Below are positions 18,518 to 27,850 of a stretch of 64,000 bases of DNA, in pieces; position 1 is the stretch's first letter, and each line of letters begins with the position of its first letter. The DNA is taken from NCBI GenBank assembly GCA_963773875.1, contig CAVZCV010000011.1:62001-126000 (forward strand), in the 5' to 3' direction. A program made the translations under genes and the position numbers. Origin of the DNA: CAVTYH01 sp963773875. Its GTDB lineage: Bacteria > Planctomycetota > Planctomycetia > Pirellulales > JADZDJ01. A model generated the notes under the pieces. It was not told where the DNA came from and searched no databases. It saw only the letters and a list, made by a program, of their open reading frames with translations.

Positions 18518-19765
18518 GTGAGCCTGCTATTAAAATCGCTGCAGCGACTTGACACTCGCCCGCCAATTGAGGCGGGAGCATGTGCAATGGATTCCGAGGG
18601 AACCCTCGAATCGCCGGCAATCGTTCCAGCGACCGACGCGTCACCTGTGGCGACTTCCGCTGAACCAGAATTAGCTGAAGCCCAGCCGGCAAATGAAAAA
18701 CCGTTGCTGAACGGAGAAACGAGTGCCGACGATCAAATCACTCCGGCTTTGCAGCCGGTGGATTCGATTTCACTCGGCGCACTGTTTGATTTGCCGCTGC
18801 CGCTGCTGCGGTCCTCACAGCCGACAGCGGACGCGACGCGGTATAGACTGTCGGACGCCAGTCCCTCAGCGCTCGTAGTCGAGTCGACAATTGGCGAGCC
18901 GGCATCGCAAGATCCGGCGGAAAGTTTGAGTGCCGAACTGAACGTCGATGCGATATTGAACGAGATTAGCAGTCTCAAATTAGACGAAATCCAAACTCTG
19001 GAATCGCAAGTTTTAGCCCGCATTGAACCGTTGACAGATCGACCCTCGCTTGCTGAATCACCTGCCATTAATTCCGCGATGCGAACGCCGCTTAACCTAA
19101 GCGACGAGTACCGTGATCTTCGCGATCATTTCCTCTCACGGTTTTACTGGGAACGTCATGCCACATTGTTGTTGATGGATGCGGGCCGAAGGGTCACGGA
19201 ATCCGCTTGGGCGATTCCATTTGTATCAAGCCTATTGGAGCACGTGCAAACAACGCGAAATGACAGTGGAACGATGGGACGGCGGTTATTACGGCCCAAT
19301 GATTCTCCCCCAAAGGCACTGTTTGTTGAAGCAGCCGGCATGGAATGCGGAGTGGCCAGAGCATTCGGACTGAATCCTCGCACTGGCCTGGCAAATGTGC
19401 TACGCGGTGAGATTTCACTTGAAGCCGCGATTCAGTTCACGTCCGATCCGCAGATCCAACTGCTCTCCGGCGGTCATGCACCGCTATTCATGAACCACGG
19501 GCATGAGTTGGCTGCACTATGGTCGGACCTATGCGAAAAGTTTGAGTTGATTATTATCCTAAGTGGGCCAGTTGCTGTGGCAGTTTCAAAAGGCGAACCC
19601 AGCACCCTCGCGTCACTTTTCTTTCCACTGACGACCGCGGCAATATTGACGATCGAGTTGGACGGCACGCCCGAAGGGGTCGCGCAGCTAGCTAAAATGA
19701 AGCTTGCCCATAGCGGCGTAAATTTGCTTGGTTGTGTTGTTCGCGGCGATGCTTCTGCGGCATGA
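18518..19765 (+). CDS. Degenerate CpsD/BY-kinase-like protein of exopolysaccharide locus I
   Basis: Residues 1 to about 190 are an acidic, Pro/Ala-rich, probably disordered tail. The rest resembles the cytoplasmic tyrosine-kinase domain of polysaccharide co-polymerases: LSDEYRDLRDHF matches the EAYRxLRTNL entry motif, and FGLNPRTGLANVLRGEISLEAAIQ with LLSGGHAP matches the stretch after Walker A'. The canonical Walker A (GEGKS) and the Asp-rich Walker A' (DxDxR) are absent; at those positions the sequence reads SAWAIPFV and FVEAAGMECG. ATP binding is therefore doubtful and it is probably a regulatory pseudokinase. The GTG at 18518 is preferred over a TTG at 18473. It immediately follows the ExeA-type ATPase gene. 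Confidence 0.65.
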   Translation: MSLLLKSLQRLDTRPPIEAGACAMDSEGTLESPAIVPATDASPVATSAEPELAEAQPANEKPLLNGETSADDQITPALQPVDSISLGALFDLPLPLLRSSQPTADATRYRLSDASPSALVVESTIGEPASQDPAESLSAELNVDAILNEISSLKLDEIQTLESQVLARIEPLTDRPSLAESPAINSAMRTPLNLSDEYRDLRDHFLSRFYWERHATLLLMDAGRRVTESAWAIPFVSSLLEHVQTTRNDSGTMGRRLLRPNDSPPKALFVEAAGMECGVARAFGLNPRTGLANVLRGEISLEAAIQFTSDPQIQLLSGGHAPLFMNHGHELAALWSDLCEKFELIIILSGPVAVAVSKGEPSTLASLFFPLTTAAILTIELDGTPEGVAQLAKMKLAHSGVNLLGCVVRGDASAA

Positions 19766-19845
19766 CTGGCAATCGCAGTTCGCGAAATGGTAGTCCGATG
19801 CTAGAATCGGCAGCCAACTCGCCAGGTCATTGAACCCGCAATGAA

Positions 19846-20658
19846 ATGATGGAATCCGCTGACATAAACGCCACGCCTCTTGATCATCAGACCTACAAAA
19901 TCGGGCACGACGCCAAGTTCGGCCAAGCGCTTGTCATGACGGCAACTTACAATGAAATCGACAACTTGCCGTCGCTAGTTTCGGAAGTGCTGCAAACGGT
20001 CCCTCAAGTCGATTTCCTCGTGATCGACGATAACTCACCCGACGGCACGGGTGCATGGTGTGACCAAACGGCGGCCTATGACCCGCGCATTCAATGTTTG
20101 CACCGCAGCGGCAAGCTTGGCCTGGGCACCGCGATTATTGCGGGAATGAAGTATGCACTTGAGCATGGATATAAGTACGTGCTCAATATGGACGCCGATT
20201 TCAGTCATCACCCAGGGTACATTCCGGCAATGTTGGCAGGCATGGATCCGCCAAACGGCAAACCGGTCGACGTCATGATCGGCTCCCGTTATGTTCGCGG
20301 CGGTGGTACAGTTGATTGGCCTATTAAGCGAAAACTAATGAGTCGAGCAGTCAACCTCTACGCACGCTGGATGCTCTGGCTGAAGCCGAAAGATGTTAGC
20401 GGCGGCTTTCGTTGTTACCGAGTCTCAAAGCTCGCGGAGTTGCCACTTGAGCAAGTGGAATCGCGAGGATATTCGTTTCAAGAGGAAATCCTTTGGATGC
20501 TGCGCAAACAAGGCGCACGCTTTGGCGAAACGCCGATTTTATTTGCTGATCGCGAGCGTGGCATATCGAAAATCAACCAAGCGGAAGCCCGGGCCGCGGC
20601 CCGAATCATTTTAAAGCTTGGACTAAAGAACTTGCTTGGCCAAAGAGTTGGAGAATGA
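19846..20658 (+). CDS. Polyprenol-phosphate mannosyltransferase-like GT2 glycosyltransferase
   Basis: This 270-residue GT2 (DPM1-like) protein has the GT-A motifs ATYNEIDNLPSLV, FLVIDDNSPDGTGAW, LGLGTAIIAGM and the DxD-type VLNMDADFSHHP. They are followed by VMIGSRYVRGGGT, DVSGGFRCYR and GYSFQEEIL. It lacks the C-terminal membrane helices of long DPM1 homologues and ends soon after RGISKINQAEA. The expected reaction is transfer of a hexose from a nucleotide sugar to polyprenyl phosphate on the cytoplasmic face; the sugar cannot be read from sequence. It closes exopolysaccharide locus I. Confidence 0.88.
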   Translation: MMESADINATPLDHQTYKIGHDAKFGQALVMTATYNEIDNLPSLVSEVLQTVPQVDFLVIDDNSPDGTGAWCDQTAAYDPRIQCLHRSGKLGLGTAIIAGMKYALEHGYKYVLNMDADFSHHPGYIPAMLAGMDPPNGKPVDVMIGSRYVRGGGTVDWPIKRKLMSRAVNLYARWMLWLKPKDVSGGFRCYRVSKLAELPLEQVESRGYSFQEEILWMLRKQGARFGETPILFADRERGISKINQAEARAAARIILKLGLKNLLGQRVGE

Positions 20659-20718
20659 TGACGCTGATTAACACGTTGCCGACTTCAATCGTACGCCACC
20701 ATTCTCCGTGCTCGGAAG

Positions 20719-21018
20719 TTACCAGTTGAACTGCAGCCCGAAATTCCGTCCGTAAAAAGCTACGTTGTTTTGCGGCCCACAATAGGGACGGTATACCACC
20801 GGCGGCCGGCAAACGGGTTGTGGAGCAATAACAACAGGCTGCGGATATATAACCGGTGCAGCAAAGTACGTAACCGTTGGTTCATAGCGGCAATTACGGT
20901 CGAACCGTTCATAGGGATAGCCACCATGATGTGGGTTTCCATGCGGCCAGCCGGCTTGCGCGGATGTACCAATGACGAGCGAGCCAAATAGTGCGGCCGC
21001 GATTGAAAGACGTGTCAT
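20719..21018 (-). CDS. Small exported Pro/Tyr-rich protein
   Basis: This 99-residue protein has a signal peptide (MTRLSIAAALFGSLVIGTSAQA, cleavage before GWPHG). The mature part is rich in His, Pro, Tyr and Asn, with repeating V..P.PV phrases (APVIYPQPVVIAPQPV) and ends GRNFGLQFNW. Small exported proteins of this composition are frequent in planctomycetes; function unknown. GGAG lies 8 bases before the ATG at 21018, excluding the longer upstream open frame. It is monocistronic and convergent with the glycosyltransferase gene. Confidence 0.65.
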   Translation of the reverse strand: MTRLSIAAALFGSLVIGTSAQAGWPHGNPHHGGYPYERFDRNCRYEPTVTYFAAPVIYPQPVVIAPQPVCRPPVVYRPYCGPQNNVAFYGRNFGLQFNW

Positions 21019-21267
21019 AACCCAAACTCCTCTCGTGTGCGATGAGTGGTGATTTGATGTTTGGCGGTGCGACTCATTTGGTAAATCGGATATCGCAGGC
21101 GTCATGCCAATCGGCGTGCTCAACGGAAAATTGATGAATTCTCGGCTTGGCCGCGATTTAATGCGAATTCGAATCGCTCCTGGCCTAGTTCAAATGCAAT
21201 CCTTGTGACAACATGATTGTCGTACAATTGATTGCGCGGGGTCCGATAGTTTTGGAGGTGCGTTATC

Positions 21268-21543
21268 GTGTCAGGTCCGGCCGAACATTTGAAGCAGCAG
21301 CGAACCTTTCTCATCGTGCTATCGGCGGCGCTTTTGGCTTGGGGGGCATACCACGCGCTCGGCGCGTATTTCGGGGGATTTGGCGGTGGCAATTTAGCGC
21401 CGAGTTTTCAGCGATCGCTCGTCGTTTTCGGCTGTATGGCGGTGTTCGTTGCGTTTTGGTGGGCTCTGATTTTGCTTCGCTCAACACGATCGGCGCGAAC
21501 CAATGACTCCTCAGATTCGAAGAAAGAAGGCTCTTCCCGCTGA
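21268..21543 (+). CDS. Small two-helix membrane protein
   Basis: This 91-residue hypothetical protein has two hydrophobic helices, about residues 14-32 (LIVLSAALLAWGAYHALGAY) and 48-68 (SLVVFGCMAVFVAFWWALIL), then a short Ser/Lys-rich tail. The start is GTG, supported by TTTTGGAGGTG upstream. It lies 33 bases before the TPP-dependent decarboxylase gene and could be co-transcribed, but I do not recognise the family. Confidence 0.55.
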   Translation: MSGPAEHLKQQRTFLIVLSAALLAWGAYHALGAYFGGFGGGNLAPSFQRSLVVFGCMAVFVAFWWALILLRSTRSARTNDSSDSKKEGSSR

Positions 21544-21576
21544 TCTGTCTCGAATTATTGCCGCAGGTATCTTCTC

Positions 21577-23228
21577 ATGAGCACTCGCCCGATCAGCGGA
21601 CAATCGATCGGCCAGTATCTGATTGGGCGCTTGCAAGACTACGGCGTAGGGCATGTTTTCGGTATCCCCGGCGATTATGTGCTCAGCTTTTATAAGATGC
21701 TGTGCGACAGCCCGATTCAAACTATTGGCTGCACGCGCGAAGATTCGCAGGTTTCGCCGCCGATGCGTATGCACGAATCAACGGTATGGGCGCTGTGTGT
21801 GTTACATATTGTGTCGGTGGCTTAAGCCTGTGCAATTCCATCGCCGGTGCTTATGCCGAGAAATCGCCGGTAGTGGTCATTAGCGGTTCACCAGGGCTGA
21901 GCGAACGCATTAACAATCCGCTGTTGCATCATAAAGTACGCGACTTTCACACGCAGGCGGAAGTCTTCGAAAAGCTCTGCGTTGCGGGTGCAGAGCTAGA
22001 CGATCCAAACGAAGCGTTTCGTGAAATCGATCGAGTACTGAATGCAGCGGCTCGGCATAAGCGGCCAGTGTATTTGGAACTTCCGCGCGATATGGTCGGC
22101 GCAGTTCCGGAATCTCCTTACGAATTCCGCGAGTTGCCGTCGGTCAGTGATCCGGATGCGCTAAATGAGGCCGTGGCCGAAGCGGTACGCTGGATTTCTG
22201 GCGCGAAGAAAGCTGTGATCATTGCCGGAGTGGAAGTTCACCGCTTCAGTTTACAAGACGATGTTCTAGCGCTGGCCGAAGGCTCGCAAATTGCGATCGC
22301 CGCCACCATGCTGGGAAAGAGTGTCATTAGCGAAGTGCATCCGCTTTACGTTGGGCTATATGAAGGGGCGCTGGGCCGAGAGGAGGTGACACGGTTTGTC
22401 GAAGAGAGCGATTGTGTCATTTTGCTCGGTACCTTCATGACCGATATCAATCTGGGCATTTATACAGCAAATTTAGATCCCGCCCGGTGTATTTATGCCA
22501 CGAGCGAGCAGCTAAGAATTCGGTATCACCACTTCCACGGCGTGCAGCTCGGCGATTTCATTCGGGCATTGGCGGCTCGCCGACCGAAACCACCCCCGCG
22601 CGTTCTGCCGGCGAAGCCGCAATCAAACTGCGAAAGATTTGTCATTCAGCCTGATGCGCCGGTCACCATTCGTCGCTTGACCGCTCAGTTAAATGAAATC
22701 GTTGATGATCAGACCGTCGTGATCGCGGATATCGGCGATTCCCTCTTTGCAGCGACCGAACTCGTCGTTCGAGAGCGAACCGAATTTGTCTCGCCCGCTT
22801 ATTACACCTCGATGGGATTTTCGGTTCCCGCGGCTCTCGGCGTGCATGCCGCACGAGCAGACCGTCGGGCTCTGGTAATCGTCGGCGACGGCGCTTTTCA
22901 AATGACCGGAATGGAGCTGTCGACGTTAATTCGACACAAGTTTCCGACTGTTATTATTTTGCTCGATAATGGCGGCTACGGCACCGAGCGGTTCCTGCAT
23001 CCGAACTGCAACTTCAACGATATTCCTGCGTGGCAATACCACAAACTTCCGGGCGTGTTAGGCGGTGGAACCGGATACGAAATCTTTACGGAAGGGCAGT
23101 TGGGCCACGCTTTGAAACGGGCCTGGGCAGATACGAGCGGCCCAAGTTTGCTGCAGGTTCACATCGATCCGGGCGATATTAGCACCGCGTTAAAGCGGCT
23201 CGCCGAGCGACTGAGCAAACGAGTGTAA
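21577..23228 (+). CDS. TPP-dependent 2-keto-acid decarboxylase (pyruvate/indolepyruvate decarboxylase family), frameshifted
   Basis: The N-terminal PYR domain reads YLIGRLQDYGVGHVFGIPGD, then CTRED with the catalytic Glu. Here one G is missing near 21740, and the next frame continues GFAADAYARINGMGAVCVTYCVGG. LLHHKVRDF contains the His-His pair of pyruvate decarboxylases. A central domain follows, then the TPP-binding domain with VIVGDGAFQMTGMELSTL and LLDNGGYGTERF (the GDG...N motif) and the usual C-terminal VHIDPGD. It would decarboxylate an aromatic or branched 2-keto acid to an aldehyde; the substrate is not predictable. Restored length is about 550 residues, normal for the family. No pathway partner is adjacent. 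Confidence 0.85.
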
Positions 23229-23267
23229 TTTGCCGAGCGAATGCGCAGAATAACTTTTTGCCAAGGA

Positions 23268-24761
23268 CTAAGCGACATTCAAAAACCGCTGATAGGCGTC
23301 TTCCCAGGCCGCGTTGCTTTGCGGCGTATATTCATCAACGGGAAAACTTTGCCGAATGATCTCTCGTGCCTGCGCTATCGAGCCAACTTCGCTGGCAGCA
23401 ATTGCTTGCATCATGATGTTCCCAATGGCAGTCGCTTCGATTGGTCCGGCGATGACGCGCCTGGTACAGGCGTCGGCCGCCATTTGGCACAGCTGACGAT
23501 TCTGCGTGCCACCGCCCACAATGTGCACTACCTCAATTTTGCGGCCCGTCAATTCTTCAAGCGCGCCGATGGTTCGGCGATATTGCATCGCCAGGCTCTC
23601 CAAAGCGCAGCGAATCACGGCGCCTTCATCCGCAGGGACTTTTTGGCCGCTACGACGGCAATAGTTCTGGATCGCATTCGGCATGCTGGCAGGCGCCAGG
23701 AACTGCGGATCATCGGGATTAATAAACGACTCGAGCGGCTTTGCGCCTGCCGCAGCCTGTGTGAGATGTCCCCATGAGTACGTTGTGCCTGCTGCACTCC
23801 ATACTCGCCGGCATTCTTGCACAAGCCACAGACCGCAGATGTTTCTGAGCAAGCGAGTCGTTCCCCCCACGCCGCCTTCATTCGTGAAGTTGAGCGACAG
23901 ACACTTTTCAGTGACGACCGGCTTGGGCATTTCGACGCCTACCAAACTCCACGTGCCAGAACTGACATAGCACCAGTTCGGTGTCTCGCCGGATTTGCTC
24001 ATTGCAGGAACCGCCATCACGGCGCTTGCGGTATCGTGGCTTCCGGGGGCAACTACTTTCACGTCATTCATTCCGGTGGCCGTAGCGACGGCAGGCAACA
24101 ATGAGCCAACCGTCGTGCCCGGCTGTACGATGCGTTGCAGAATCTGCGTTGGCAATGCGAATCGTTCGAGTAGCTCAGTGGCCCAAGTGCCGCTGCTCGG
24201 ATTGAAAAACTGCGTGGTCGATGCGTCGGTCATTTCATTTGCTTTGACGCCCGTCAACAGCCAGTTGAACAGGTCTGGCATCATCAGCATCGATGCGGCT
24301 GCATCCAAAATTGAGGAGCGCTGCAGTTTCATTGCCAACAACTGGTACAGCGTGTTGATTTGCATGAACTGCAATCCTGTCTGTGCGAAGATCTCCTTGC
24401 GCGGCACAATCTTATAGGCTTCATCGAGCATGCCGTCGTTGCGGGAATCGCGATAGCAAACCGGATTCCCGAGCAATTCATCGCGATTGGAAATTAATCC
24501 GAAATCGACGCCCCACGTGTCGATGCCCACGCTTGCAATCCGATCGCCGTGTTTTGAATTGGACGCCCGCATGCCTGACTGAATGTGCTGCCACAGCCCG
24601 AGCACGTTCCAATGCAAGTGCCCAGCGGCCATGACCGGCCCATTTTCGAAGCGATGAATTTCTTCCAGCGTCAACCGAGTACCGTCGAACAGTCCTGCCA
24701 AATGGCGTCCGCTGGATGCGCCCAAATCAATCGCCACGTAACAAGTTGCAGGCATTGTCAT
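23268..24761 (-). CDS. rhaB: Rhamnulokinase (FGGY family)
   Basis: RhaB phosphorylates L-rhamnulose. The 497-residue FGGY kinase shows YVAIDLGASSGRHLAG at the N-terminus, HRFENGP, GIDTWGVDFGLI, YRDSRNDGM, FMQINTLYQLLAM and MPDLFNWLLTG. The C-terminal half has APGSHDTASAVMAVP, YVSSGTWSLVGVE, FTNEGGVGGTTRLLRNICGLWLVQE and VVHIVGGGTQNRQLCQMAAD. The F-T-N-E-G-G and R-N-I-x-G-L-W phrases are specific to rhamnulokinases rather than xylulo- or glycerol kinases. No other rhamnose or fucose gene is in the window. The frame is intact. Confidence 0.94.
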   Translation of the reverse strand: MTMPATCYVAIDLGASSGRHLAGLFDGTRLTLEEIHRFENGPVMAAGHLHWNVLGLWQHIQSGMRASNSKHGDRIASVGIDTWGVDFGLISNRDELLGNPVCYRDSRNDGMLDEAYKIVPRKEIFAQTGLQFMQINTLYQLLAMKLQRSSILDAAASMLMMPDLFNWLLTGVKANEMTDASTTQFFNPSSGTWATELLERFALPTQILQRIVQPGTTVGSLLPAVATATGMNDVKVVAPGSHDTASAVMAVPAMSKSGETPNWCYVSSGTWSLVGVEMPKPVVTEKCLSLNFTNEGGVGGTTRLLRNICGLWLVQECRRVWSAAGTTYSWGHLTQAAAGAKPLESFINPDDPQFLAPASMPNAIQNYCRRSGQKVPADEGAVIRCALESLAMQYRRTIGALEELTGRKIEVVHIVGGGTQNRQLCQMAADACTRRVIAGPIEATAIGNIMMQAIAASEVGSIAQAREIIRQSFPVDEYTPQSNAAWEDAYQRFLNVA

Positions 24762-24956
24762 CCCCCCATACTCAAAAATGCTGCTGTGCTAGATTGTCAA
24801 TCGTGAATCGTGATGCCCTCGGATGTCAAGCACCGAACTACCGTTGGCCCAATGCTTTACGCCGGTATTGCGGGAAACAAGCGATCCCTCATGACCGGCA
24901 AAACCTGAAGAATCTGACGACGATTAGCCGATCAAAGCCCTGTGAAAGATCGATTG

Positions 24957-24985
24957 TTGACTTTGATAAGTAACATTAGTATCAT
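24957..24985 (+). promoter_or_regulatory. Putative sigma-70 promoter of cysH
   Basis: TTGACT (24957-24962), a 17-base spacer and TATCAT (24980-24985) form a near-consensus sigma-70 promoter, 24 bases before the first cysH ATG and 54 before the second. With transcription starting near 24992, the ATG at 25039 would leave a more usual leader. Confidence 0.5.
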
Positions 24986-25008
24986 TCCGACGCTCAAACC
25001 ATTTTGGG

Positions 25009-25863
25009 ATGAAAATCCCACGAGATCGGCGGTTCAACATGACACTTGCACCAACCGTATTTATGCCTGAACCGAGTTCTACTTCGATGGTTCCCTCGAC
25101 GGAGTACGGTATGAGCCGGCCTTTCGCGTCGTCGGTTGCGGCGTTTGGCAATCAGCCACTTTCGCCGACTCCGGAAGTTCTCGCGCAATTGGCGGAAGAA
25201 AGCCAAAAGCTTGAGCTCGCCACCCCTTGGCAGATCATCGAATGGGCGGTCGACAATTATTATCCGAAGCTGACCATGGCCACCGCCTTTGGCCCCGAAG
25301 GCTGCGTCATCATTCACATGCTGGCCTCGATCCAGCCGGGCGTGCATGTATTCAATCTCGATACCGGCTATCAATTCAAGGAAACACTCGAGCTGCGCGA
25401 TCGCATTGCCCAGCGGTACGGCATCGAAGTTGAGATGAAGCAACCGGAAACGACGGTTGAAGTCTACGAGCAATTGCACGGCGGTCCGCTTTACAAGACA
25501 AATCCTGATCAGTGCTGTGCCGATCGCAAAGTGAAAGTGCTTAAGCAGGCGGCGCAAGGGTGGCACGCTTGGATGAGCGGCATCCGTCGCGATCAAAGCC
25601 CCGATCGGGCAAAAGCGCCGATTGTCGGCTGGGATAAAAAGTTCAATCTGGTGAAAATCAGCCCTCTCGCAAACTGGACCAAGAAAGATATTTGGAAGCT
25701 GATCACCGATGAAAACGTGCCTTACAATCCTTTGCACGATCAAGGCTACCCGAGCATCGGCTGCTGGCCTTGCACACGCTCGGTCATGTTCGGCGAAGAC
25801 GAGCGGGCTGGCCGCTGGAGCGGGTTCCAAAAAACCGAATGCGGATTGCATACCTCGGAATAG
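25009..25863 (+). CDS. cysH: Phosphoadenylyl/adenylyl-sulfate reductase
   Basis: CysH reduces APS or PAPS to sulfite in assimilatory sulfate reduction. The PP-loop core shows MATAFGPEGCVIIHML, FNLDTGYQFKETLELRD, CCADRKVKVLKQA and GIRRDQSPDRAKAP, then SPLANWTKKDIWKLI and GYPSIGCWPCTRSV. The paired Cys motifs (CC after NPDQ, and CWPC) are the [4Fe-4S] ligands that mark the APS-type bacterial enzymes, and ECGLH near the C-terminus is the conserved redox Cys. The start is uncertain: ATG at 25009 or, more plausibly given the promoter spacing, ATG at 25039. The first 45 residues are not conserved. An Rrf2-type regulator gene follows after 42 bases. Confidence 0.93.
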   Translation: MKIPRDRRFNMTLAPTVFMPEPSSTSMVPSTEYGMSRPFASSVAAFGNQPLSPTPEVLAQLAEESQKLELATPWQIIEWAVDNYYPKLTMATAFGPEGCVIIHMLASIQPGVHVFNLDTGYQFKETLELRDRIAQRYGIEVEMKQPETTVEVYEQLHGGPLYKTNPDQCCADRKVKVLKQAAQGWHAWMSGIRRDQSPDRAKAPIVGWDKKFNLVKISPLANWTKKDIWKLITDENVPYNPLHDQGYPSIGCWPCTRSVMFGEDERAGRWSGFQKTECGLHTSE

Positions 25864-25905
25864 GAAAATCGACTTTAGCTCCGCCATTTCGTGTCGTCAT
25901 TCACC

Positions 25906-26331
25906 ATGAAGTTCTCCGCCAAAACCGAATACGCTTGTCTGGCTGTGCTGGAACTTGCGCGAGCCTACGACCAGGCGGAGCCGGTGCGGATTCGGACGAT
26001 TGCAGACGAGCACGGCATCCCCTCGCGATTCTTGGTGCAGATTCTTTTGCAACTGAAAGGCGCGGGCCTCGTCAACAGCACACGCGGCGCCGCCGGCGGG
26101 TATCAGTTGAGCCGGCCGCCGGATGAAATCACGCTTGGCGAAGTGATGGACGTTGTCGATGGCCATGAAAAGTTGCCCAATCCTAATGCCGCCAAAAATC
26201 CGGTCCGCCGTGCCCTACTGCGGGCCTGGCGCGAAGTTGCGATCGCTCGTGATGAAATGCTCCGCGATCTCTCGTTCGCCGAGCTCGGCAAGCGTGCCAG
26301 CGGCGAAATGGAACAGATGTATCACATCTAG
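25906..26331 (+). CDS. Rrf2 family transcriptional regulator
   Basis: This 141-residue protein starts MKFSAKTEYACLAVLELARAY, with a winged helix-turn-helix containing IRTIADEHGIPSRFLVQILLQLKGAGLVNSTRGAAGGYQLSR, the standard Rrf2 signature. Cysteines that ligate an Fe-S cluster in IscR/NsrR are absent; the only Cys is in the first helix. It is thus more like the CymR-type regulators of sulfur metabolism, which fits its place directly downstream of cysH, probably in the same transcript. The ATG at 25906 is chosen over a GTG at 25891. Confidence 0.88.
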   Translation: MKFSAKTEYACLAVLELARAYDQAEPVRIRTIADEHGIPSRFLVQILLQLKGAGLVNSTRGAAGGYQLSRPPDEITLGEVMDVVDGHEKLPNPNAAKNPVRRALLRAWREVAIARDEMLRDLSFAELGKRASGEMEQMYHI

Positions 26332-26763
26332 TCGATGGTCATCACACCATTTGTTCTGGCGTCCACGACCGAACGCATTCATGCGATTAACGTCGCAATC
26401 CGCCGCCGTGGGGCTCAAGCGAATGCGGAGATTCGGAGTGAAATAAGTGCAGCACTTTCACTGTGATTTCACGGGAAAAACACAATCTTGTTGGGTCCAA
26501 ACTTCACAGTAATTTCACTCTCGCATCGCATTGGGGCGTTTACGTCGGCAGCCGGTTATGAGCGCAGAGTCACCACTGCCACGGCCGAACACGACGGCCG
26601 CGGCAAAACCTTGAAAACCTGATCAAATTGCCAAAAAGCGTTACCGCCGGACCATAAAACACATGGCGGCAGGAGCTCATTCTCTCCCTCGCCATTGTAG
26701 TGAACCGATGTATAAAAGTCAAGTGCCAGACAAGGCACATATTTAGGCCGAAAACGCGCGAGT
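26332..26763. other. Intergenic stretch with a GTGAAAT-type repeat
   Basis: About 430 bases between the convergent Rrf2 and permease-prefix genes. It contains an 81-base element flanked by short inverted GTGAAAT/ATTTCAC ends (described separately) and otherwise nothing recognisable. Confidence 0.5.
26438..26518. repeat. 81-bp element with GTGAAAT inverted ends, copy 1
   Basis: The element begins GTGAAATAAGTGCAGC and ends CACAGTAATTTCAC, so its ends form an imperfect inverted repeat (GTGAAATAAGTG against GTGAAATTACTG). A further internal TTTCACTGTGATTTCAC repeats the motif. A second element of identical length with matching ends lies at 44542-44622. The interior is not well conserved between the two. 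Confidence 0.4.
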
Positions 26764-27840
26764 TTACCGACGATCGATAATCCCGTTGGCCTCTTTTTTG
26801 TCGGCATTCGCCGAAAACCGCTCAAGATCTTCAAGCAAACGTGCCACCTCCACTTGGGCAGCCGGGGTATTGCTAACGATCAACAGGCCGTTGTACTCGC
26901 TAATATTGCCCACACCACCTGCATTCGCATTCGCCCAGCTATGCGGATCGACAATCTGCATAATCATTCCGCTCAGAGCAATTCCCGGTGCATACCCGGG
27001 GAAGCCGCCCGCCGCGAGCGCGGGTGGGCCTGCACCTGCTTCATCGTGTCCCATTCCCATGGGAAAACCATTAGCTGCCATCAGTTTTCGGCAGTCGTAA
27101 ATTTTCGTAACTACCTTTTGCTTCACATCGTCCGCGGTCGTCACAAATACAATTCCGTCGTCAACGTAATAACTGAGTTGACCGTCGGTGGAATCATCGA
27201 GAATCAAATTCATTGCCATGCCGCCACGCACGCCGCGCAGGTTGATCGATACTGGCACAGCACTCGGATCGAGGGCGGCCGCTCTGAGCTTGGATTTCTT
27301 GATGTAGATTTGGAGCTTCAACTTATCCTGCAGAAAGCTGAGTACGTCGGTAAGTGGAATTTCGACGAACTCCAGATCCAATCGCTGGTCGAGTTTCGCA
27401 TCCACCTCTGGGTTGGCTTTCGCCGCGAGCTCGCCTGGCTTCTCTTTGCGAGCAGCCTCCTTCGGTTGGCCCGCGTCCTTTGTTTGAGCCACCGCGTTTC
27501 CCACCATTCGGCCTGCTTGATTCTCCGGCCAAACAGCCATCGCCACCAACACCGCTCCTGCCAGTGCCGCCACTGATAACGCTGTGCATCGCATGATTAG
27601 CCTCCTTCTCCGGGTTTGAACAATACTGCTAAAGCTCGCCGCCAAACCTGCCGCGTCGCCGAATTCTTCCAGGGCCAGTCGAACCGCCTCGTCGTGCGAG
27701 AGTCCGCGCCCGATTAACTCAGCCAGTCGCGATTCAAAGTGATCGCGCAGTTCTTCGCCAATTGCCTGTCGCTGAGTGCTGCTTAACCGCAGCAAGCGTC
27801 CGATGAGCGTCAGATAGTTTTCAAATTCGTGGTCAGACAT
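26764..27840 (-). CDS. Permease-prefix/secretin N-terminal (STN-like) protein, partner of PadR
   Basis: Residues 1-75 are a permease-prefix helical domain (MSDHEFENYLTLIGRLLRLS, EELRDHFESRL, GLSHDEAVRLALEEFGDA), the cytosolic domain usually found with PadR regulators. One membrane helix follows near residues 83-103 (ALSVAALAGAVLVAMAVWP), then a Lys/Ala-rich linker and a periplasmic STN-like module (LEFVEIPLTDVLSFLQDKLKLQIYIKKSKL, then SINLRGVRGGMAMNLIL, VTTADDVKQKVVTKIYDCRKL). The segment after DDGIVFV resembles the secretin short domain used in proteins that monitor envelope or secretion complexes. Role unknown. The PadR gene lies upstream on the same strand, separated by a long inverted repeat. 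Confidence 0.7.
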   Translation of the reverse strand: MSDHEFENYLTLIGRLLRLSSTQRQAIGEELRDHFESRLAELIGRGLSHDEAVRLALEEFGDAAGLAASFSSIVQTRRRRLIMRCTALSVAALAGAVLVAMAVWPENQAGRMVGNAVAQTKDAGQPKEAARKEKPGELAAKANPEVDAKLDQRLDLEFVEIPLTDVLSFLQDKLKLQIYIKKSKLRAAALDPSAVPVSINLRGVRGGMAMNLILDDSTDGQLSYYVDDGIVFVTTADDVKQKVVTKIYDCRKLMAANGFPMGMGHDEAGAGPPALAAGGFPGYAPGIALSGMIMQIVDPHSWANANAGGVGNISEYNGLLIVSNTPAAQVEVARLLEDLERFSANADKKEANGIIDRR

Positions 27841-27850
27841 GTGCGGCGAA

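Noticed and set aside
24994..25887. 297-codon minus-strand open frame over cysH
   Set aside because: Fully antisense to a clear cysH and with no recognisable domain.
26438..26518. CRISPR-like direct repeats
   Set aside because: The GTGAAAT motifs are inverted and irregularly spaced, with no array and no cas genes.
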